Counted from the stretch's first letter, positions 1 to 8,184 are shown. The stretch: 64,000 nucleotides of DNA from Sedimentisphaerales bacterium (GCA_016935195.1 JAFGRL010000089.1:1-64000); one strand, 5' to 3'. The notes: generated by a model not told the origin, from the letters alone. A program made the numbers and translations.

Positions 1-929
1 TCCCGACTTGTCGGGACGAAGTGGAGAAATCTTTTAGAATAGATATCTCGACTCGCTATGCTCGCTCGATACGACAACGCAAAATATGAAACTTATTTTT
101 TAGAAACGGCCCTAGATGGCATTGCCATCTACTAAACACCTGCAAAATTTATGCCTTAGGCATCCCCGACTACTAATCTTTTCCCCGAAATACGATATAC
201 ACAATACGCAATACGAGATACGATTCACGACCCTTGATCCCTGAACCCTATCCGCTATCCGCTGTACGCTATCAGCTGTCCGCCATTTCCCATCCCCAAC
301 TTCTCTTAGTTCTCTCCCTCCTATATAATCACCCACACACCCCTGTCGTGCAATTACCTATCCACTTTTACTTATAATGTGTATTTCGTATCCTAAAAGA
401 CTATTCTTTGAATTTTCAAACAGCCATTCTCGTATCAAAACCCCCGTAATGGCTTTACGCTGACCCCTGTCCCCTGATCCCTATCCCTTATCCCAAAGCC
501 ACGAGCCACGAACCGCTATCCACACCCCCTGCGCTTTTGATCGATCAAAAGCGCAGGTACCTAAAAAAAGTTGTACAAAAAACGTTCATCTTTGCTCAAA
601 ACACGTCCATTTTTTGTATCTTTTTTGCAATTTTTGTAACTTTTCGCACCTTTTTTTGCTCGTTTTTTCGACATGCAGCGTTTTTGATTGACACTTTTGT
701 ACGTTTTTAGCCTGCAAATCCACTTCACCCCCTAAATCCCCGGCCAAATTTCCCCCCAAATCAGTAGTTTTTTCCCAAAATTTTTTCCCAAAACCCCTGC
801 GCGTTTGATTTATTTGCAAAGTCTTAAATGTCGCTGTAGCATTAATATCAGAGTTTTTATCCCTGTCAATTCTTCTGTCCTGTAATACTAAGGCTTGACT
901 TTACGGCTTGTTATCCTCATCTTATCTTT
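1..929. other. Gene-free repeat-rich left end
   Basis: I see no credible gene here; the two minus-strand open frames are repeat shadows. It opens with a 7-bp hairpin (1-16) and has an 8-bp stem with a 3-base loop at 113-131. From about 205 to 310 and 455 to 525 the sequence is built of degenerate short phrases of the type 'ctatccgctatccgct' and 'aatacgagatacg'. These recur in other intergenic regions of the window (about 3040-3085, 27499-27527, 30360-30410). A roughly 300-bp dispersed element, listed separately, fills 526-823. No promoter or SD sequence is obvious ahead of the gene starting at 930. Confidence 0.7.
526..823. repeat. ~300-bp dispersed element, copy A
   Basis: It begins with a perfect 30-nt palindrome at 528-557 (core TTTTGATCGATCAAAA), followed by about 240 bp of T-rich sequence with recurring 'tttttgctc' and 'gcgtttttgattgac' phrases. 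It ends at 796-820 with a degenerate copy of the same CCTGCGC-TTTGAT motif. The same element recurs at 30412-30720 in the same orientation. Substitutions between copies fall in all codon positions, and copy B has stops in the frame that is open in copy A, so it is very probably non-coding. No target-site duplication or transposase is visible. Confidence 0.85.
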
Positions 930-1352
930 ATGAATACTCCAAGCTGGCAGCATTACTCACATCCGGCCGATATGGGAATTCGTGGCCTCGGACGAACAAA
1001 AAACGAAGCTTTTGCCCAGGCAGCCCTGGCACTGACAGCTATCATAACCGACCCTGCCAAAATCAGCCCCACCGAGCAGATAGATATTTGCTGTGAGGCT
1101 CAGGAGCAGGAAACACTTTTTGTTGACTGGCTAAATGCTATAATATACGAAATGGCAACTCGCCAAATGCTCTTTAACAGCTTTACCGTCAAAATAAAAG
1201 TTAACAGTCTTACCGCCAAAGCCCTCGGCGAGAAGATAGACGTTAAAAAGCACCAGCCGGCGGTTGAAGTTAAAGCAGCAACATATATGGACCTTAAAGT
1301 TCAACAGACCGAGGATGGAAAATGGGTCGCACAATGTATCGTTGACGTGTAA
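930..1352 (+). CDS. Archease (RtcB activator)
   Basis: This 140-residue protein has the archease pattern: an N-terminal H-x-A-D motif (H11, D14) followed by GIRG and an AALAL helix, and a C-terminal CIVDV whose Asp139 matches the family's third metal-binding acid. Archease is a small metal-binding protein that speeds guanylylation and turnover of the RNA ligase RtcB. The rtcB gene follows 28 bp downstream on the same strand, which supports the call strongly. The ATG at 930 has no good Shine-Dalgarno sequence, but it places the HPAD motif at the usual distance from the N-terminus. The C-terminus is complete and the length is normal for the family. Confidence 0.88.
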   Translation: MNTPSWQHYSHPADMGIRGLGRTKNEAFAQAALALTAIITDPAKISPTEQIDICCEAQEQETLFVDWLNAIIYEMATRQMLFNSFTVKIKVNSLTAKALGEKIDVKKHQPAVEVKAATYMDLKVQQTEDGKWVAQCIVDV

Positions 1353-1380
1353 AAAAAAACTTTGTTTTCAGACGAAACTA

Positions 1381-2811
1381 ATGTATGTAGAGAAAGTAAC
1401 AAAATGCTCCGATTATCAATGGTGTATCGAGCCTTTCGAGGCTATGCGCGTACCTGTGGTGATTTTTGGAGATGAACAAATAATACGCCAGCTCGATGAC
1501 GATGTCTATCGACAGGCGGTTAATGTTGCTGCACTTCCTGGAATCGTTAAGGCGTCAATGGCTATGCCCGACGCACACTTGGGATACGGTTTTCCAATAG
1601 GAGGTGTCGCAGCTTTCGACCCAGAAAACGCCGGCATAATCTCAGCAGGTGGTGTCGGATTTGATATTTCCTGCGGCGTCCGTGCTGTGCATACAAACCT
1701 TACGTTGGATGACATTGAACCGCTCAAAGTCAAACTTGCCGATGAACTGGCTCGGCATATACCGGCCGGCCTCGGAAGTAGCGGAAAACTTAAACTCTCT
1801 CGATCAGAGATGGATGAAATGCTCCAGGCTGGTGCCGCATGGGCGGTAGAAAAGGGCTATGGCAAAAAAGATGACCTACAGCGAACAGAAGAAAACGGCA
1901 CAATGCCCGGCGCAAAACCCCGGTACGTTTCCGACCGCGCAAAAGAAAGACAAACGAAACAGGTTGGCACACTCGGCTCCGGCAACCATTACCTCGAGGT
2001 CCAAAAGGTTGCTGCAATCTTCGATTCAGGCGCAGCTGAAACCTTCGGCCTGCACCTAAACGACATAGTAGTCAGTATACATTGCGGCTCAAGAGGCCTC
2101 GGCCACCAGATCGGAACCGATTTTCTGCCCAGGATGGCAAAGGTTGCGCATGAAACCGGAATAAGACTGCCTGAAAGAGAGCTTGTCTGCGCACCAATAG
2201 ACTCTCCAATAGGCCGGCAATATTTTGGTGCGATGAACTGCGGCATAAACTGTGCTCTGGCAAACCGACAGGTCCTCACACACCTGACCAGACAGGTATT
2301 CGCAGATGTTTTACCAAAGTCAGAATTAAAGCTCATCTACGATGTCTCTCACAATACCTGCAAAGTCGAAGAACACAATATCAATGGCAGCACAAAAAAA
2401 CTCTATGTACACCGCAAAGGTGCTACCCGTGCTTTTGGTCCCGGCCATCCCTCCTTGCCGCCGGATATCTCAAATGCAGGCCAGCCCGTTCTGATTGGCG
2501 GAACTATGGGCACTGCCTCATATATCCTTGCCGGAACAAAAGAAGGTATGTCGCTTTCTTTCGGCTCGGCCTGCCACGGTGCCGGAAGAGCAATGAGCAG
2601 AACAAAGGCAACAAAAAAATGGAACGGCAAAGATATTGTCAGACAATTAGCACAGAGAGATATTATTATCCGGGGCAAATCTTTCCGCGGCCTTGCCGAA
2701 GAAGCACCCGAAGCCTACAAGGATGTTAACATTATCGTTGACGCAACTGAAAAAGCAGGATTAGCCAAAAAGGTAACCAGGTTAGTGCCCCTGATATGTG
2801 TCAAAGGCTGA
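1381..2811 (+). CDS. rtcB: tRNA-splicing ligase RtcB (RNA repair ligase)
   Basis: RtcB joins RNA 2',3'-cyclic phosphate or 3'-phosphate ends to 5'-OH ends using GTP and Mn2+. Using the ATG at 1381 the protein has 476 residues, and the metal and guanylylation residues fall in place: MPDAHLGYG (62-70), Cys98 in GFDISCGVR, His203 in GSGNHYLE, His234 in IHCGSRGLGHQ, His324 in DVSHN, and His399 in CHGAGR, the expected GMP-linked histidine. The open frame extends upstream to 1264, but that part overlaps archease in another frame and is not family sequence. It forms a two-gene unit with archease. No rtcA or rtcR-type regulator is nearby, so whether it serves tRNA splicing or damage repair cannot be told from sequence. 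Confidence 0.95.
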   Translation: MYVEKVTKCSDYQWCIEPFEAMRVPVVIFGDEQIIRQLDDDVYRQAVNVAALPGIVKASMAMPDAHLGYGFPIGGVAAFDPENAGIISAGGVGFDISCGVRAVHTNLTLDDIEPLKVKLADELARHIPAGLGSSGKLKLSRSEMDEMLQAGAAWAVEKGYGKKDDLQRTEENGTMPGAKPRYVSDRAKERQTKQVGTLGSGNHYLEVQKVAAIFDSGAAETFGLHLNDIVVSIHCGSRGLGHQIGTDFLPRMAKVAHETGIRLPERELVCAPIDSPIGRQYFGAMNCGINCALANRQVLTHLTRQVFADVLPKSELKLIYDVSHNTCKVEEHNINGSTKKLYVHRKGATRAFGPGHPSLPPDISNAGQPVLIGGTMGTASYILAGTKEGMSLSFGSACHGAGRAMSRTKATKKWNGKDIVRQLAQRDIIIRGKSFRGLAEEAPEAYKDVNIIVDATEKAGLAKKVTRLVPLICVKG

Positions 2812-3175
2812 CCGCCTTTTTATTAGCAATTTTTTGCCCGTGCTTTCGGCAAATCAATCATACGCACAGGAATATCGAGGCTCATGTCTTGTGTTTCGTA
2901 TTTTGCAGGAGCGAAAAAATTGAAATTTTATCATATGACGCGAGGTGTGTTGCGCAGGTAAATGTGGATAGAGAGTTGCGGGAGACAGTTATACAGGCAG
3001 TGGTATAAAAGTGAGGAGGCGGGAGAATGTAGAGGGGCAAAGATAGCGTACAGCGTAGAGCGTGTAGCGGGTAGCGGATAGTCGTTAGTATGCTTCGATT
3101 ACACTCAGAGCCTGCCCTCCGTCAGGAGTCCTCCGTAAAAAGTCCCAAGGACTTAGGACGGCAATTTTGCATTTT

Positions 3176-3198
3176 ACCCCCTATGGGGGTTAATTTTT
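3176..3198 (+). terminator. Possible terminator hairpin downstream of rtcB
   Basis: A perfect 6-bp stem ACCCCC/GGGGGT with a TAT loop (3176-3190) is followed by TAATTTTTG. It has the shape of a weak intrinsic terminator. However, it is 365 bp beyond the rtcB stop and lies inside repeat-like sequence, so it may equally be part of a repeat. Confidence 0.35.
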
Positions 3199-3210
3199 GA
3201 TTTTTGCCTT

Positions 3211-3266
3211 CTCAAACTTGCAACCTGCTGCGAGCGAGCGCAGCACGGCGTGTTGGTCAGTTTGAG
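3211..3266. repeat. Nested stem-loop
   Basis: The outer stem is CTCAAAC (3211-3217) with GTTTGAG (3260-3266). An inner stem, GCTGCG (3227-3232) with CGCAGC (3239-3244), closes on AGCGAG. It lies between convergent genes, so it is not a 5' leader; a repeat or a small structured RNA is possible. Confidence 0.5.
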
Positions 3267-3367
3267 TAAATAGGGTGTTGTATGTTAACAAGACCTGCTG
3301 AAGATAGTGCTCTGTTGTTCCTAGTTTGAGGAATTGACATTGACAGCAGTCCTCCACTACACTGTCG

Positions 3368-3430
3368 ATAAACTCCGCAGCGAAGCAATCTCGCCATTTC
3401 GATGGGCGGAGACCGCTTCGCGGAGTTTAT
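3368..3430. repeat. Long stem-loop with TTCG loop, REP-like
   Basis: ATAAACTCCG (3368-3377) pairs with CGGAGTTTAT (3421-3430). After a 3-nt bulge, CGAAGC (3381-3386) pairs with GCTTCG (3415-3420). Inside, CGCCAT closes on a TTCG tetraloop with ATGG(G)CG. The 63-nt structure contains the phrase 'aagcaatctc', which also occurs in the stem-loop near 20103-20132 and, in variant form, near 23965. It looks like a palindromic interspersed repeat. Confidence 0.6.
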
Positions 3431-3488
3431 ACTTCAGCAAGGCGAAGTACTTGCAACAACATCCATCAGTTTAGCTGCGACGGGGTAC

Positions 3489-3890
3489 TCATTTTGAGCC
3501 TACAAGGTCAGACAGCTTGGTTTTGTCGTATACATTTCTTGCCTGATCCAGACCTTTTTTGTAAGCCTGCTCGGCTCGAGAGGAGAATTTTTCCTTGCGT
3601 GCCAGCTCTATAAGGTTCAATTGGCTGATCATAGGGCCATCTACTGCTTCGATGACCTGCAACATTGTGATTTTCTTGGTAGGCTTGGCAAGGGAAAAAC
3701 CACCTCGGGGGCCTCTTTTGCTTCGCAGTATGTTAGCACGCACCAATTGCTGCATTATCTTGAGCAAGTACTCCAACGGAATTTTGTACTTCTTGGAGAT
3801 GGTTTGCGAGAGAATTATTCCCTCTTCCTTGTGCTTGGCGATATAACCGACCGCCAACATTGCGTACCCTGTCGATCTACTGATTCTCAT
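3489..3890 (-). CDS. Rrf2-family transcriptional regulator lacking Fe-S cysteines
   Basis: This 133-residue protein has a winged helix typical of Rrf2: an N-terminal RISRSTGYAML helix, IPLEYLLKIMQQL as the recognition region, and RGPRGGFSLAKP as the wing. IscR- and NsrR-type members carry three cysteines after the wing; none is present here, so an Fe-S cofactor is unlikely. The start at 3890 is preferred over the ATG two codons upstream because the AAGGAG sequence then sits 9 nt away rather than 3. The gene is divergent from the STAS gene. A 7-bp inverted repeat at 3984-4000 overlaps its likely -35 region and may be its own operator. The ligand is unknown. Confidence 0.85.
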   Translation of the reverse strand: MRISRSTGYAMLAVGYIAKHKEEGIILSQTISKKYKIPLEYLLKIMQQLVRANILRSKRGPRGGFSLAKPTKKITMLQVIEAVDGPMISQLNLIELARKEKFSSRAEQAYKKGLDQARNVYDKTKLSDLVGSK

Positions 3891-3956
3891 TTTCATAATC
3901 TCCTTAAATTAAAAAAAAGTTACGATTTTAAATAGATTTCCAATTACTTTTGACAT

Positions 3957-4000
3957 ATTATACACTTATAGCTGTAGATGTATATCAGGACATTCCTGAT
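3957..4000 (-). promoter_or_regulatory. Rrf2 gene promoter with candidate operator
   Basis: On the minus strand a TATAAT box is at 3962-3957. Upstream of it is a 17-nt palindrome, ATCAGGA-CAT-TCCTGAT (3984-4000), in the position of the -35 element. That placement is typical for an autorepressed promoter. Assigning it to the Rrf2 protein is inference from position only. Confidence 0.45.
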
Positions 4001-4115
4001 TTTAGCCGTAGAAGTACCTGATTGCAAGATTTTCCTGGAATTTTTTTACTTTTTCTCTTATTAGCGGTTTGGATACCATAGAGTCGGTAAAATCGCAGGG
4101 CTAACTTTAAAAAAC

Positions 4116-4144
4116 TTGACATCTTTTAAATTGGTACATAGTAT
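4116..4144 (+). promoter_or_regulatory. Sigma-70-type promoter for the STAS gene
   Basis: TTGACA (4116-4121), a 17-nt spacer and TAGTAT (4139-4144) form a near-consensus housekeeping promoter. It ends 32 bp before the ATG at 4177, which has GGGAG as its ribosome binding site. Confidence 0.6.
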
Positions 4145-4176
4145 ACCACCTTGTTTTAAGCTTTTGGGAGATAGTT

Positions 4177-4545
4177 ATGGAACCGATTAACCCAAGAATA
4201 AGTGTTCGGTATACGCAAGGGGCAACCATAGTTGCTTTCACAGATGAGAAAATCCTCGAAGAAAGCGATATCCGTGCTCTCCAGGAATCTCTTGTCTCTG
4301 TTATCGCCCAGGCAGAGCCGATGAATATTATTCTGGACTTTCAAAGTGTACGCTTTTTATCTTCAGCCGTTCTGGGCCTTTTAATAAGAATCAGCAAGAG
4401 GATATACGAACGTAAAGGAAGACTGAAGCTCTGCAACATCGATGCGAAGATTTATGAAATATTCAAAATAACGCGTCTGACACAAGTATTTGATATCTGC
4501 CAGGACATTGAAGCTGCGGTTCGGGAATTATCACAGGCTCATTAA
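4177..4545 (+). CDS. STAS-domain anti-sigma factor antagonist
   Basis: The protein is 122 residues, a single STAS domain of the SpoIIAA/RsbV class. The phosphorylation loop is visible as LDFQSVRFLSSAVLG, with Ser62 or Ser63 the probable phosphoacceptor. Such proteins release a sigma factor or output protein by binding the anti-sigma kinase when unphosphorylated. A candidate kinase is encoded 130 bp downstream, but no sigma factor or PP2C phosphatase lies in the window, so the controlled output is unknown. A good promoter at 4116-4144 and a GGGAG site support the start. Confidence 0.85.
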   Translation: MEPINPRISVRYTQGATIVAFTDEKILEESDIRALQESLVSVIAQAEPMNIILDFQSVRFLSSAVLGLLIRISKRIYERKGRLKLCNIDAKIYEIFKITRLTQVFDICQDIEAAVRELSQAH

Positions 4546-4675
4546 GTTCGGTTTAGAGACCTGTTGCATCCGGTGCCATGATATTTTATCTGCTCATCTC
4601 TGGCAGTTAAGGGCTTGAACTTAAAGGAAAGTTTGTTTGTCTGCTGATATGCTTTTTTGACGGATAAGAGGATAA

Positions 4676-5101
4676 ATGACATCAAAACCTGCTGTTAGCT
4701 GCTCTGTTGTGCTTGCCAGCAAGACATCTGCGATAGAGGGGTGCTGTGACAGTATTTTATCGAAACTAAAAAGCAGCGATTTTAGCCAGGACGACATTTT
4801 TGCTGTTCATTTAGCCTTGCAGGAAGCATTTATTAACGCTCTCAAGCATGGTAATAAGATGGATCCCCGCAAACAAATAAAGGTGGATTACAGCGTCAAT
4901 GCAAAAAAAATCGAGGTTTTCCTGACAGACGAAGGTGATGGATTCAATCCTGCTTCTATCGCCGACCCGCGGTGTGGTGAAAACCTTTATAAGTCCTATG
5001 GCAGAGGGTTGTTTCTTATACGCTCTTATATGGATGTTGTTGAGTTTAGCCGGCGCGGCAACTCCGTACATATGGTGAAGTACAAAAAACAGGGTCAATG
5101 A
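4676..5101 (+). CDS. RsbW/SpoIIAB-like serine kinase (HATPase_c)
   Basis: The protein has 141 residues and the GHKL ATPase boxes: the N-box AVHLALQEAFINALKHGNK, the G1 box DEGDGFNP and the G2 segment GRGLFLIRSYMD. There are no other domains, which is typical of stand-alone anti-sigma kinases that phosphorylate a STAS antagonist. It follows the STAS gene on the same strand after a 130-bp gap and has its own AGAGG ribosome binding site. The two probably form a partner-switching pair; the target is not encoded nearby. Confidence 0.85.
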   Translation: MTSKPAVSCSVVLASKTSAIEGCCDSILSKLKSSDFSQDDIFAVHLALQEAFINALKHGNKMDPRKQIKVDYSVNAKKIEVFLTDEGDGFNPASIADPRCGENLYKSYGRGLFLIRSYMDVVEFSRRGNSVHMVKYKKQGQ

Positions 5102-5164
5102 TTGATTGGATGTCGATAGGGCCGTGATAGTAAATTTTGTCAAAAGTTTCCCGCAGGAGTAAAA

Positions 5165-5848
5165 ATGTGTATTAGAAAGAATTGGCTGGTTTTGAGAAAA
5201 CTCATTGGCGATGTCCTTATAGGTCTTATATTGGCCGTTTCCGGCTGCATTGGTTATGATGAGGCAATGCCGGAGATTGTTGCTGATTATAGTCATTCTG
5301 AGCACAGAATTGTTCATCCATCGAAAACCGAGACTGCGGGCAGGACAATAAACTTGCAAGGCGGTGTTCCTAACAACTGGGTGCCACCGGCACATCTCGA
5401 GAGGAATTGGACAGCAATAGTGATACATCATTCGGCAACTGAGAACGGCAACGCTGCCATATTCGGCAAGTGGCATAGAGAGGTAAGGCACTGGGAGGGC
5501 ATCGGCTATGATTTTGTAATAGGCAATGGCAATGACAGCGGTGATGGGGAAGTTGAAGTTACATTCCGCTGGCTTAATCAAATGACAGGAGCCCATTGCG
5601 GCCGGACACCCGGAAACTGGGCTAATAAGGAAGCTGTTGGAATCTGCCTCGTCGGAGACTTTAACCGAAATATACCTACCAGGCGGCAGATGCAGTCGCT
5701 TGTCAGATTGGTTCGGTTCCTGCAAAAACGTTACAGAATTCCCAAGAGCCGGATATACGGGCATAAAACTACTCCTGGAGCATCGGTAACAGATTGCCCG
5801 GGGAGGAACTTTCCAATGGCACGGCTGAAATCTATGCTTGATTTTTGA
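5165..5848 (+). CDS. N-acetylmuramoyl-L-alanine amidase lipoprotein (Amidase_2/PGRP fold)
   Basis: This 227-residue protein starts with a long signal sequence ending in a lipobox (AVSGC, Cys28), so it is probably membrane anchored outside the cytoplasm. The Amidase_2 domain spans about 82-215. Candidate zinc ligands are a His in VIHHSA (88/89), His200 in IYGHKTTPG and Cys211 in VTDCPG; the conserved GDFN is also present. This family cleaves the amide bond between N-acetylmuramate and L-alanine in peptidoglycan. AGGAG sits 5 nt before the ATG. The gene is monocistronic as far as can be seen. Confidence 0.88.
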   Translation: MCIRKNWLVLRKLIGDVLIGLILAVSGCIGYDEAMPEIVADYSHSEHRIVHPSKTETAGRTINLQGGVPNNWVPPAHLERNWTAIVIHHSATENGNAAIFGKWHREVRHWEGIGYDFVIGNGNDSGDGEVEVTFRWLNQMTGAHCGRTPGNWANKEAVGICLVGDFNRNIPTRRQMQSLVRLVRFLQKRYRIPKSRIYGHKTTPGASVTDCPGRNFPMARLKSMLDF

Positions 5849-6078
5849 CCGTCTATACTGCCTTTACTGATTTTTCCCGGGCTGGGCTCGACTCCATTTT
5901 GTCAAAACCAGGTTTTCTGGTTGCAGGATATATCTTATCCTTACCAGGGGTGTACGATGTTCCCAGGCCATCCCAAATTTGTGCATATAAAATTATTGAC
6001 TTATCCAGCCTGTGTTGAAATAATGGCATTTTGTTACAAAAAATTTGTTAAAGTATGAGTTTTAAAGGGATGCTAATT

Positions 6079-7311
6079 ATGAAAACGAAAAGTTATCTAG
6101 CTGCTATGGCCTGTTTGGTAGTTTTTGGTTTGGTTGTTATTTCCGGCTGTGAGTCTGAATCTACGACAGGGCCTCAGGAAACAGCCGTACAAGCTTCTGC
6201 TGTGCAGGCCGAAGCTGAAACTCAACAGAAAGTTACCGAAATTACCGCCGAGAAAATGCCGTCAGCACCTGTTACTGAAGAGCCAAGACCTCAGGAACAA
6301 AAGGCGCCAACTGAGGCTCAAGTCAAGGTTGCCGAGCCCGGTGCAGCTTTGGTAGAGATGCCGGAGTCCTCCGAACAAATTGCCCCGTCCGCAAAACCCG
6401 GCGTAGCCGTAACCGTTAATGGGATAGATATTATGGAAAGCGAGGTTGCCGAACGCATCAAACCACAGATTGAGCGATTAAAAGCACGCTCTCCTAATTC
6501 TTCACCGAAAGTTGTTGAGCAGTTCGAAGAAAGGCTCCAAAAGGACACATTGGATAGAATGATAACCGAGGTGCTGTTAGAGCAGAAGGTAAAACAGGCT
6601 AACATAGTTGTCAGCGAAGAAGATGTGGACAATTACATCGTGGAAATAGCTGGTCAACAGGGAATGTCCCTCACAGAGTTCAAGGATATGATTGAAAAAA
6701 GAGGGCAGGATTTTGAGCAGTGGAAGGGCCAGGTTCGCAAGGGTCTGCCATACCAAAGACTTATGGAGGCCGAATTAGGCCCGCAGATAGAAGTTACTGA
6801 AGAAGAAGCCAGCAAGTACTATGATGAAAATCAACAACAGTTCCAGTCGCCCGAACAGGTCAGGGCAAGCCATATACTCATCAAAACCGACGTATTATCC
6901 GAGCCCAATAGCGACCCCAATGAGACTAAAGCCAAAGCCAAGGCCGAGGAACTGCTCAAGCAGATCAAACAGGGCGCAGATTTTGCTGAACTGGCCAAGG
7001 CCAATTCCGACTGTCCCTCTGCTAAACGTGGAGGGGATCTGGGTCTTTTTGCAAGGGGTAGAATGGTACCGGCGTTTGAAAAGACCGCATTCGAATTAGA
7101 AATCGGCCAGGTAAGTGATATAGTGGAGACCCAGTTCGGCTATCATATAATAAAGGTAACCGACCGCAAAGAGGCCTCTGCTGAAAGTTTTGAACAGGCC
7201 AAAGACAATATCATAGAAAGATTAACCCGTACAAAGCGCCGTGAAGCTTCAATGCAATATGTAGAATCCTTAAAGGAAGATGCAGATATAGTTTACCCGG
7301 CCGGCCGGTAG
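6079..7311 (+). CDS. SurA/PrsA-like peptidyl-prolyl isomerase lipoprotein
   Basis: The product has 410 residues from the ATG at 6079, chosen because it gives a compact signal peptide ending in the lipobox ISGC (Cys24) with GGG 9 nt upstream. The frame also has earlier ATGs at 6055 and 6070. A Glu/Ala/Pro-rich linker (25-110) precedes a SurA-N-like helical segment (about 112-245) and one parvulin rotamase domain (about 260-360: RASHILIK, FAELAKANSDCPSAKRGGDLG, GYHIIKVTDR). It is likely a periplasmic folding factor for exported proteins. Only one parvulin domain is present, as in PrsA, against two in E. coli SurA. Confidence 0.9.
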   Translation: MKTKSYLAAMACLVVFGLVVISGCESESTTGPQETAVQASAVQAEAETQQKVTEITAEKMPSAPVTEEPRPQEQKAPTEAQVKVAEPGAALVEMPESSEQIAPSAKPGVAVTVNGIDIMESEVAERIKPQIERLKARSPNSSPKVVEQFEERLQKDTLDRMITEVLLEQKVKQANIVVSEEDVDNYIVEIAGQQGMSLTEFKDMIEKRGQDFEQWKGQVRKGLPYQRLMEAELGPQIEVTEEEASKYYDENQQQFQSPEQVRASHILIKTDVLSEPNSDPNETKAKAKAEELLKQIKQGADFAELAKANSDCPSAKRGGDLGLFARGRMVPAFEKTAFELEIGQVSDIVETQFGYHIIKVTDRKEASAESFEQAKDNIIERLTRTKRREASMQYVESLKEDADIVYPAGR

Positions 7312-7368
7312 GCTAACTGGTCAACTGGTTCTTACAGCAGTGCCCGGGACAGTGCGAAACTGCCTAAG

Positions 7369-8184
7369 TCAGGATTTCAACAGTGTGGCAGGGTCAAGAT
7401 TAGCTGATTCTATATCTTTGAAATACTTTGCCGTGCCGACTTTGAGTTCGACCGCAGCTTCTTCATCACAGACGATAATTCCCTGCGGATGCATCTGAAG
7501 TGCACTTATCGTCCACATATGATTGATACCTTCTTCAATCGCATGCCGCAGCGCCCGAGCCTTGTTGTGACCATTGACAATAATCAGCACCTGTTCGGCA
7601 TCCATGACTGTTTTGACACCTACGGTTAAAGCCCTCTTTGGAACCTTGTTGACATCACCATCGAAGAATCGCGAATTTGCCACTATGGTATCGTAGGTAA
7701 GTGTCTTGACACGTGTCCTGGACGATAGCGATGACCCGGGTTCGTTAAATGCTATGTGCCCGTCCGGGCCAATGCCGCCGACAAACAAATCAATACCGCC
7801 TACCTTTTTTATCTTTTCCTCGTAGCTGGTACATTCGGCCTTAAGATCCGGGGCATTGCCGTTAAGAATATTGACGTTTTCTTTAGGAATATCTATATGC
7901 CCGAAGAAGTTATCCCACATAAAGCGGTGGTAACTTTGGGGATGGTCTTCAGGCAGATTGATATATTCGTCCATATTAAAGGTTATGACATTCTTAAATG
8001 ATACCTTTTTAGCCTTATAAAGTTCTATAAGCTCCTTGTACATACCCAGAGGTGACGACCCTGTTGGCAGCCCCAGAACAAAAAGTTTGGATTCACTGGC
8101 GCCGGAGGATGTTATCCGACTTGCCACAAAATTGGCTGACCATTTTGATGCCGTCTCGTAATCCGGTTCGATAATCACTCTCAT
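7369..8184 (-). CDS. nagB: Glucosamine-6-phosphate deaminase
   Basis: The protein has 271 residues of the NagB family, converting glucosamine 6-phosphate to fructose 6-phosphate and ammonia. Visible signatures are the phosphate loop [12 protein letters not shown] (38-49), catalytic Asp72 in FNMDEY, and [14 protein letters not shown] with Asp141 and His143. Length and motifs match E. coli NagB closely. It lies 30 bp downstream of the DUF4954 gene on the same strand, so the two are probably cotranscribed, which hints at amino-sugar or sugar-nucleotide metabolism for the partner. Confidence 0.95.
   Translation of the reverse strand: MRVIIEPDYETASKWSANFVASRITSSGASESKLFVLGLPTGSSPLGMYKELIELYKAKKVSFKNVITFNMDEYINLPEDHPQSYHRFMWDNFFGHIDIPKENVNILNGNAPDLKAECTSYEEKIKKVGGIDLFVGGIGPDGHIAFNEPGSSLSSRTRVKTLTYDTIVANSRFFDGDVNKVPKRALTVGVKTVMDAEQVLIIVNGHNKARALRHAIEEGINHMWTISALQMHPQGIIVCDEEAAVELKVGTAKYFKDIESANLDPATLLKS

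Larger units (their letters stand above)
2812..3488. other. Long convergent intergenic region with structured repeats
   Basis: It lies between the 3' ends of rtcB and the Rrf2 gene. I see no gene; a 70-codon frame starting inside the rtcB end (2796) has no family features. The region contains 'cgtgtagcgggtagcgga'-type degenerate repeats (about 3040-3085), direct and inverted 'gtccc/ggac/tccgt' words (3115-3162), a short GC hairpin (3176-3190), and two larger stem-loops (3211-3266 and 3368-3430), listed separately. Confidence 0.6.

Noticed and set aside
181-530. CRISPR array
   Set aside because: The repeated words are short, degenerate and unevenly spaced, with no spacers and no cas genes.
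586-819. 77-codon minus-strand frame, Lys-rich
   Set aside because: It lies in the dispersed element; the matching frame in the second copy is broken by stops and substitutions hit all codon positions.
2796-3008. 70-codon plus-strand frame overlapping the rtcB end
   Set aside because: No ribosome binding site, no recognisable motif, and it starts inside rtcB; looks like chance.
4811-5764. 317-codon minus-strand frame
   Set aside because: It is antisense to the kinase and amidase genes, both of which have clear family motifs.
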